Shown in pieces: positions 55,890-64,000 of a stretch of DNA of 64,000 bases; positions within the stretch are counted from its first letter, which is position 1, and each line of letters begins with the position of its first letter. This stretch comes from Onthophagus taurus (lineage: Eukaryota; Arthropoda; Insecta; Coleoptera; Scarabaeidae). The stretch spans positions 20,713,001 to 20,777,000 of the forward strand of contig NC_091972.1 in the NCBI RefSeq assembly GCF_036711975.1. Reading direction: 5' to 3'. The translations under genes and the position numbers were made by a program. The notes under the pieces are model-generated. The model saw nothing but the letters and a program-made list of their open reading frames with translations. It did no database searches and had not been told where the DNA came from.

Positions 55890-56010
55890 GGACATACTGT
55901 GTATTAAATCTTGTAAGTTAGATAAATAGTGTCACATTTAAAAAATTGGATCTCAAAAATCAATTGAGATATTTATATGATATGAATTACAAATTAACAC
56001 AAATTACCAT
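55890..56010 (-). repeat. Inverted stray monomer of the ~184-bp satellite
   Basis: On the minus strand ATATCTCAATTGATTTTTGAG, AATGTGACACTATTTATCTAAC-like text and ACAAGATTTAATACACAG follow the satellite order. It is partial and diverged. Confidence 0.55.
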
Positions 56011-57077
56011 AAAAGAAGCCTTTGAAACGAAGCGAAATGGATCAAAGTTATGAAATGCAATAACTAATTTTACTCTATAGTAGTTTTAAGTTTGATGATG
56101 TACTTTTAAAGCAAAAACAAAGGCATTACCAGTGAAAGTGGGTAAGGAACAACGGAACAGTGATGCTACGGGTACATTCAACCAACGGACCGTATTGCAG
56201 AGCAAACTCTTTACAAAGAAAACACGCCATTGTGTGAGATGACCTGTATTTTATGTCATACACCGTGTGTTCATGCGTTGGTGGGTATTGAATTGTCTAT
56301 AATAAAACCAACTCCATAAATTTATAAAATCATTTTTTTAATCAATATTTTCACTTAATCCAATTATATAATTTAAAGATTGGTTCCCACGTAGATCTTG
56401 CGATACAAATTACCACCGGGTTGTTTGCAACTTCACAACGAGAAGAAGTCGTGTCTTCTAGTTTCGTTGGTATTGGAATCATCCTAGATTTCTCCGCAAC
56501 CAGTTTTAGCACGTTTTCTTGCAGATCCTTTTACGAATAGATGTTTAGTGCAAATTTCGCAACATTTTTTAATTCAAACAATTCTTTTAAGTCTCATCAC
56601 GTCTTACAGCATATACCGTATTCACTTCTTGTTATTGCATTTCTCTTCATATGGGACAGTTTCGATATTTACGCGTTATCCACTTTCTAAGTTTCACTCC
56701 AGTCTTTAAAATACTATTTCAAATAAACTCTTTTTTAGTTTGATGAGATCATTTTAACCTCCACATTATTACAATGAACCGCATCGTTTATTGCTCATCC
56801 CATTCTTATACGATCATCATAATTTACATCGATAATTGTTTAAAAATTTCCAATCGCTTTGTTAAAACTTGACACGGAAATTACAGCTTTCACAAAGTTG
56901 AAGATGCGGTTAAGACAAGTCGAAGTTTCTCAATTTGCCGTATACATTTTTTTACGTTTTTTTCTTGAAGGACGAATCGTGAACGTTAAGTTAAAAGAAA
57001 ACGAACTCGCAACCAATAAATAAATTACGGTTGAAAATAAAACGAGGTTAGTAAACCGAGATTGCTACTTTATTCAG
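56011..57077. other. Non-repetitive sequence upstream of the last exon
   Basis: Less AT-rich than the satellites, with no recognised transposon. It ends in a pyrimidine-rich CTACTTTATTCAG acceptor. It is consistent with intron of the candidate secreted-protein gene, and a missed internal exon is possible. Confidence 0.35.
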
Positions 57078-57295
57078 ACACATATACCGTTAAATTATTA
57101 CGCGGTAACTTAGTTGTCGATATAAAACCATGGGAATGTGGATGGGAAGTCGTAAGAGGAAGCGGATGCGAACGAATGTCGCATAACGTTATAACAACCT
57201 ATAGGTACTACTATAAGTCTCACGAAGGCACGCTAAAAAGCACAAAGAAGAAACAAGTTCGTTGTCCCAAGAAAATTAACTGTAAATTACGTTAG
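57078..57295 (+). CDS. Candidate secreted protein, last coding exon
   Basis: Two bases plus 71 codons and a TAG stop. The acceptor TTTATTCAG precedes it in the phase that fits the donor at 40693. The encoded tail carries four cysteines (KPWECGW, GSGCERM, QVRCPKK, INCKLR) and is rich in lysine, arginine and tyrosine. Joined to the first exon it would make 116 residues with a signal peptide and six mature cysteines. Codon use looks like host genes rather than satellite. Family not recognised. The link over 16.4 kb is inference from phase, signal peptide and even cysteine count. Confidence 0.45.
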
Positions 57296-58429
57296 TATTA
57301 TATTAATTAACATTTGAATTAGACAAAAATGATTTGAGATCGTCGAAACACGTCGAATGATGTGGCATTTCGCTTCAATCCGAGTTAAATTACCTAGAAT
57401 AGTAAACCGGTACCTCGAGATAATGGACCCTAAGCTAATCATCCTCCATACTTCGATATTCTATCGAAGATATTCACCATGGGAGGAGAATATCTCATCG
57501 GAGACGACGTGAATACTGCCGCCTACTTCTCAAGGTCGAAGTATCTTCTTCGTGATAGAAAGTACGATGAGTACGATGGTAAAGAAGATATTGAGAACTA
57601 TTGGAGGATTAAACCTGGCATTTCAGAGTGTTATTATTTTTAAACGTAACGAGAAATGCGAAAATCCCATTACCATACCGGGGTAATAAATAACAATTTA
57701 ATAGTAAATAATAATGGGTTGTTTTGGTTTATTTTGCGATTTGAAAGAATTTAATCGAAAAGAAGTAACAAGACGATTTGATCTGTATGGGAAATGATTT
57801 CACGGTTTCGCCGTTTCGTAAAAGAAAACATTGCGTGAGTGAGACAATATAGAGTTCTTTGAGATTCTTTCGTGTTGTAGTCGAACCTTCTATTAAACGC
57901 AATTTCGTCAAGATAATCTCGTCATCAAATTACACCCCTAGGGGCATTGGCTTTTTATAGTTCTACAAAAACTTTTTCTGCGTGGATTTTCTACAAATGT
58001 CATGTTATTAATAACATTTCGTGCGAATAAGTACTTAAGAAAATCGTAATTGGAGCATCTATTTTGAAAGTAAACTTTTTATAATTGATACAGATTTTTT
58101 CAAAGAAAATGAGTAAAAAATTTCTTTTTGTATTATGTTGTGGTTGATCTTTGAATAAAAATTTGTAGTGTTGAGTTTGGGTTAAGATTAGTTAAGTTCT
58201 AATACACAAGATAATAACTGTGAACGGCTAATTGGTTCAAAAAGTTGTTTTGAAACCAAACTTTTTATTGTGAAAGCAGAGTGAAATATCTTAGTGTAGT
58301 CAGCAGGAATATTTGAAATCTACTCTGGTGATTTATGGTATTTTGAAAGTTTGTGGCTCCCACATAAAAATTTATGTCCACCTTTTTTTACTTTTTTAGT
58401 TACAAAATTTTTTTGTAACAAAATCATAA
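57296..58429. other. 3' flank and transition to satellite
   Basis: No gene supported. 57300-58050 is unique-looking sequence. 58300-58429 begins to show faint satellite words (AAAATTTATG, ACCTTTTTTTAC) before recognisable monomers start. Confidence 0.35.
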
Positions 58430-61400
58430 TTTTTATGCACAACACTTTTCTCGATAAGTTTTACTTCCTGAGTAGTGATAAAATTTTCTAATGTATACCA
58501 TTCATTTAGATGTTAGAAAGGTTTACGCTTTGTTTCTGGAAAAATGGTGACATCTAGATTTGAACTTGTTATGGATTATGCCTGATTGGTTCAAGATGGA
58601 TAATTTATATACACAACATTTTTCTTGGTTGATTTCACTATTTGAGTAGTGATAGATTTTTAATGAAAATTGGTTAATTTGACATTTAAAAATTTTTGCT
58701 CTATTCCTGGAAAGTTATGACACCTATGTTCGAACTGATTATGGATCAGGCTTTTCAGGTTCAATATGAATATCTTTTATCAGTAGCAGATTAGTTTTCG
58801 TAATCGGCTGCAGTTTTTAATTAGTAATAGTTTTTTAAAATATTTCATTAACTTTAACATTTTAAAGATTTTCACTTTATTCGTAGAAAATGGTGTAATC
58901 TAGTTTCGAACTGATGATGGACCATATTTTTAAGGTTCAATATGGATAATTTTTATCAGTATATTTTTTTTTATCAGCATTTTTCTTAATTGCCTTCAGT
59001 TTCTAGGTAGTAATAGATTTTTTAGTAGTCTATCAATTTTGACATTTAGAGGTTTTTCGCTTTGTTTCTAGAAAATGGTGACACCTTGATTCGAACTGAT
59101 TATGGATCATACTTTTTAGATTCAATATGGATAACTTTATCAGTAATATTTTTCTTAATCGACTGCAGTTTTTAATTAGTAATAGATTTTTTAAAATAAT
59201 CCATTAATTATGGCATTTTAAGGATTTTCGCTTTATTCCTAGAAAATGATGACACCTTGATTCGAACTAATTATGGATCATGTTTTTAGGTTCAATATAG
59301 ATAACTTTTGTCAGTAACATTTTTCTTAATCGATTTCAGTTTCTATGTAGTAATAGATTTTTTAAAATAATCCATCAATTTAGACATTTTAATGATTTTC
59401 GCTTTGTTCCTAGAAAATGGTGACACCTTGATTCGAACTAATTATGGATCATGGTTTTTAGGTTCAATATAGATAACTTTTGTCAGTAACATTTTTCTTA
59501 ATCGACTTCAGTTTCTAGGTAGTAATAGATTTTTTAAAATAATCCATCAATTTAGACATTTCAAGGACTTACGCTTTGTTTCTAGAAAATGGTGACACCT
59601 TGATTCGAACTAATTATGGATCATGCTTTTTAGGTTCAATATAGATAACTTTTATCAGTAACATTTTTCTTAATCGACTTCAGTTTTTAATTAGTAATAG
59701 ATTTTTAAAAATAATCCATCAATTTAGACATTTTAATGATTTTCGCTTTGTTCCTAGAAAATGGTGACACCTTGATTCGAACTAATTATGGAATATGCTT
59801 TTTAGGTTCAATATGGATAACTTTTATCAGTAACATTTTTCTTAATCGACATCAGTTTTTAATTAGTAATAGATTTTTAAAATAGTCGATTAATTTTGGC
59901 ATTTTAAGGATTTTCGCTTTGTTCCTAGAAAATGGTGACATCTAGGTTCGAACTGATTATAGACCATGTATTTGAGGTTCAATATGGATAACTTTTATCA
60001 GTAACATTTTTCTTAATTGATTTCAGTTTCTAGGTAGTAATAGATTTTTTAAAATAATCCATCAATTTAGACATTTTAAGGATTTTCGCTTTGTTCCTAG
60101 AAAATGGTGACACCTTGATTCGAACTAATTACGGATCATGCTTTTTAGGTTCAATATGGATAACTTTTATCAGTCACATTTTTCTTAATCGACTTCAGTT
60201 TTTAATTAGTAATAGATTTTTAAAAATAATCCATCAATTTAGACATTTTAATGATTTTCGCTTTGTTCCTAGAAAATGGTGACACCTTGATTCGAACTAA
60301 TTATGGATCATGCTTTTTAGGTTCAATATGGATAACTTTTATCCGTAACATTTTTCTTAATCGACATCAGTTTTTAATTAGTAATAGATTTTTAAAATAG
60401 TCGATTAATTTTGGCATTTTAAGGATTTTCGCTTTGTTCCTAGAAAATGGTGACATCTAGGTTCGAACTGATTATAGACCATGTATTTTAGGTTCAATAT
60501 GGATAACTTTTATCAGTAACATTTTTCTTAATTGATTTCAGTTTCTAGGTAGTAATAGATTTTTTAATATAATCCATCAATTTTGGCATTTTAAGGATTT
60601 TTGCTTTGTTCCTAGAAAATGGCGACACCTTGATTCGAACTAATTATGGATCATGTATTTTAGGTTCAATATGGATAACTTTTATCAGTAACATTTTTCT
60701 TAATTGATTTCAGTTTCTAGGTAGTAATAGATTTTTTAATATAATCCATCAATTTTGGCATTTTAAGGATTTTCGCTTTGTTCCTAGAAAATGGTGACAT
60801 CTAGGTTCGAACTGATTATAGACCATGTATTTTAGGTTCAATATGGATAACTTTTATCAGTAACATTTTTCTTAATTGATTTCAGTTTCTAGGTAGTAAT
60901 AGATTTTTTAATATAATCCATCAATTTTGGCATTTTAAGGATTTTTGCTTTGTTCCTAGAAAATGGCGACACCTTGATTCGAACTAATTATGGATCATGT
61001 ATTTTAGGTTCAATATGGATAACTTTTATCAGTAACATTTTTCTTAATTGATTTCAGTTTCTAGGTAGTAATAGATTTTTTAATATAATCCATCAATTTT
61101 GGCATTTTAAGGATTTTTGCTTTGTTCCTAGAAAATGGTGACATCTAGGTTCGAACTGATTATAGACCATGTATTTTAGGTTCAATATGGATAACTTTTA
61201 TCAGTAACATTTTTCTTAATTGATTTCAGTTTCTAGGTAGTAATAGATTTTTTAATATAATCCATCAATTTTGGCATTTTAAGGATTTTCGCTTTGTTCC
61301 TAGAAAATGGTGACATCTAGGTTCGAACTGATTATAGACCATGTATTTTAGGTTCAATATGGATAACTTTTATCAGTAACATTTTTCTTAATTGATTTCA

Positions 61401-64000
61401 GTTTCTAGGTAGTAATAGATTTTTTAATATAATCCATCAATTTTGGCATTTTAAGGATTTTTGCTTTGTTCCTAGAAAATGGCGACACCTTGATTCGAAC
61501 TAATTATGGATCATGTATTTCAGGTTCAATATGAATATCTTTTATCAGTAGCAGATTAGTTTTCGTAATCGGCTGCAGTTTTTAATTAGTAATAGTTTTT
61601 TAAAATATTTCATTAACTTTAACATTTTAAACATTTCCACTTTATTCGTAGAAAATGGTGTAATCTAGTTTCGAACTGATGATGGACCATATTTTTAAGG
61701 TTCAATATGGATTATTTGTATCAGTATATTTTTTTTTATCAGCTTTTTTCTTAATTGCCTTCAGTTTCTAGGTAGTAATAGATTTTTTAGTAGTCTATCA
61801 ATTTTGACATTTAGAGGTTTTTCGCTTTGTTTCTAGAAAATGGTGACACCTTGATTCGAACTGATTATGGATCATACTTTTTAGATTCAATATGGATAAC
61901 TTTATCAGTAATATTTTTCTTAATCGACTGCAGTTTTTAATTAGTAATAGATTTTTTAAAATAATCCATTAATTATGGCATTTTAAGGATTTTCGCTTTA
62001 TTCCTAGAAAATGATGACACCTTGATTCGAACTAATTATGGATCATGTTTTTAGGTTCAATATAGATAACTTTTGTCAGTAACATTTTTCTTAATCGATT
62101 TCAGTTTCTATGTAGTAATAGATTTTTTAAAATAATCCATCAATTTAGACATTTTAATGATTTTCGCTTTGTTCCTAGAAAATGGTGACACCTTGATTCG
62201 AACTAATTATGGATCATGGTTTTTAGGTTCAATATAGATAACTTTTGTCAGTAACATTTTTCTTAATCGACTTCAGTTTCTAGGTAGTAATAGATTTTTT
62301 AAAATAATCCATCAATTTAGACATTTCAAGGACTTACGCTTTGTTTCTAGAAAATGGTGACACCTTGATTCGAACTAATTATGGATCATGCTTTTTAGGT
62401 TCAATATAGATAACTTTTATCAGTAACATTTTTCTTAATCGACTTCAGTTTTTAATTAGTAATAGATTTTTAAAAATAATCCATCAATTTAGACATTTTA
62501 ATGATTTTCGCTTTGTTCCTAGAAAATGGTGACACCTTGATTCGAACTAATTATGGAATATGCTTTTTAGGTTCAATATGGATAACTTTTATCAGTAACA
62601 TTTTTCTTAATCGACATCAGTTTTTAATTAGTAATAGATTTTTAAAATAGTCGATTAATTTTGGCATTTTAAGGATTTTCGCTTTGTTCCTAGAAAATGG
62701 TGACATCTAGGTTCGAACTGATTATAGACCATGTATTTGAGGTTCAATATGGATAACTTTTATCAGTAACATTTTTCTTAATTGATTTCAGTTTCTAGGT
62801 AGTAATAGATTTTTTAAAATAATCCATCAATTTAGACATTTTAAGGATTTTCGCTTTGTTCCTAGAAAATGGTGACACCTTGATTCGAACTAATTACGGA
62901 TCATGCTTTTTAGGTTCAATATGGATAACTTTTATCAGTCACATTTTTCTTAATCGACTTCAGTTTTTAATTAGTAATAGATTTTTAAAAATAATCCATC
63001 AATTTAGACATTTTAATGATTTTCGCTTTGTTCCTAGAAAATGGTGACACCTTGATTCGAACTAATTATGGATCATGCTTTTTAGGTTCAATATGGATAA
63101 CTTTTATCCGTAACATTTTTCTTAATCGACATCAGTTTTTAATTAGTAATAGATTTTTAAAATAGTCGATTAATTTTGGCATTTTAAGGATTTTCGCTTT
63201 GTTCCTAGAAAATGGTGACATCTAGGTTCGAACTGATTATAGACCATGTATTTTAGGTTCAATATGGATAACTTTTATCAGTAACATTTTTCTTAATTGA
63301 TTTCAGTTTCTAGGTAGTAATAGATTTTTTAATATAATCCATCAATTTTGGCATTTTAAGGATTTTTGCTTTGTTCCTAGAAAATGGCGACACCTTGATT
63401 CGAACTAATTATGGATCATGTATTTTAGGTTCAATATGGATAACTTTTATCAGTAACATTTTTCTTAATTGATTTCAGTTTCTAGGTAGTAATAGATTTT
63501 TTAATATAATCCATCAATTTTGGCATTTTAAGGATTTTCGCTTTGTTCCTAGAAAATGGTGACATCTAGGTTCGAACTGATTATAGACCATGTATTTTAG
63601 GTTCAATATGGATAACTTTTATCAGTAACATTTTTCTTAATTGATTTCAGTTTCTAGGTAGTAATAGATTTTTTAATATAATCCATCAATTTTGGCATTT
63701 TAAGGATTTTTGCTTTGTTCCTAGAAAATGGCGACACCTTGATTCGAACTAATTATGGATCATGTATTTTAGGTTCAATATGGATAACTTTTATCAGTAA
63801 CATTTTTCTTAATTGATTTCAGTTTCTAGGTAGTAATAGATTTTTTAATATAATCCATCAATTTTGGCATTTTAAGGATTTTTGCTTTGTTCCTAGAAAA
63901 TGGTGACATCTAGGTTCGAACTGATTATAGACCATGTATTTTAGGTTCAATATGGATAACTTTTATCAGTAACATTTTTCTTAATTGATTTCAGTTTCTA
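58430..64000. repeat. Satellite array, ~172-bp monomers, 2,765-bp 16-mer higher-order repeat
   Basis: The landmark TTCGAACT recurs about every 172 bp from 58,731 to the window end. Monomers share GGTTCAATATGGATAACTTT, CAGTAACATTTTTCTTAAT, GTAGTAATAGATTTTTTAA and TTTCGCTTTGTTCCTAGAAA. The first two or three monomers (58440-58900) are clearly diverged, then similarity rises. Text at 58761 recurs at 61526 and text at 60091 recurs at 62856, an offset of exactly 2,765 bp, with very few differences between blocks. Within a block, types with GTGACATCTAGG and GCGACACCTTGA tend to alternate near its end. The array runs off the right edge. Small open frames in it are repeat translations. Confidence 0.95.

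Noticed and set aside
60091-63047. Two identical 63-codon frames 2,765 bp apart
   Set aside because: They are translations of satellite monomers. Identity reflects the higher-order repeat, not a gene family.
58430-64000. Regular spacing resembling a CRISPR array
   Set aside because: Units are contiguous ~172-bp satellite monomers without unique spacers, in a eukaryotic genome.
58430-64000. CENP-B box-like word TTCGAACTAATTATGG
   Set aside because: It shares only TTCG and one A with the CENP-B consensus and lacks CGGG, so no claim is made.

Overview
This window is nuclear DNA from an arthropod, most likely an insect and plausibly a beetle, although the order is inferred. The evidence is: short AT-rich introns of about 50-60 bp, a class II nuclear tRNA-Leu, an EcKinase-type gene of the kind expanded in insects, and a mix of insect-style transposons (piggyBac, hAT, Tc1/mariner, Ginger-like, Ty3/gypsy, CR1/Jockey, RTE, R1-like, Penelope-like). 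No bacterial-style operons, ribosome binding sites or CRISPR arrays are present.

Host genes occupy very little of the sequence. A compact cluster at 2.55-4.97 kb holds RRP36 (minus), an 85-aa single-pass membrane microprotein (plus), FKBP2 (plus) and tRNA-Leu(UAA). A two-exon EcKinase-like gene lies at 17.19-18.59 kb. A second identical tRNA-Leu(UAA) lies inverted at 30.0 kb. A candidate secreted protein has a first coding exon at 40.56 kb and a phase-compatible last exon at 57.08 kb. It would carry six cysteines and a 16.4-kb transposon-filled intron.

Nearly everything else is nested mobile DNA. 5.1-8.6 kb is a long foldback element with a hammerhead-like motif in each arm, split by a hAT with a 535-codon transposase reading frame. 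9.9-12.5 kb has gypsy and piggyBac remnants. 14.4-16.5 kb is a ~230-bp tandem array interrupted by a solo LTR. 18.9-21.5 kb is a Ginger-like transposon with a retroviral-type integrase. 21.5-24.0 kb is gypsy fused to a CR1/Jockey-type remnant with a 153-bp-armed palindrome. 25.3-29 kb is an R1-like element cut by a hAT copy, a piggyBac-type MITE and a Penelope-like fragment. 31.3-35.2 kb is a piggyBac gene cut by a CR1-like insertion (16-bp target duplication) and a mariner-like foldback (TA). 35.5-39.2 kb and 42.6-55.5 kb are layers of non-LTR elements, including a hAT at 47.67-50.27 kb with a perfect 8-bp target duplication.

Two satellite families stand out. A ~184-bp family at 41.2-42.6 kb has stray monomers elsewhere. 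From about 58.4 kb to the window end there is a ~172-bp satellite that becomes homogeneous away from its edge and is organised as a 2,765-bp, 16-monomer higher-order repeat. The right part of the window therefore looks like the edge of a large heterochromatic, possibly pericentromeric, block. All identifications come from reading the sequence; no database search was run.
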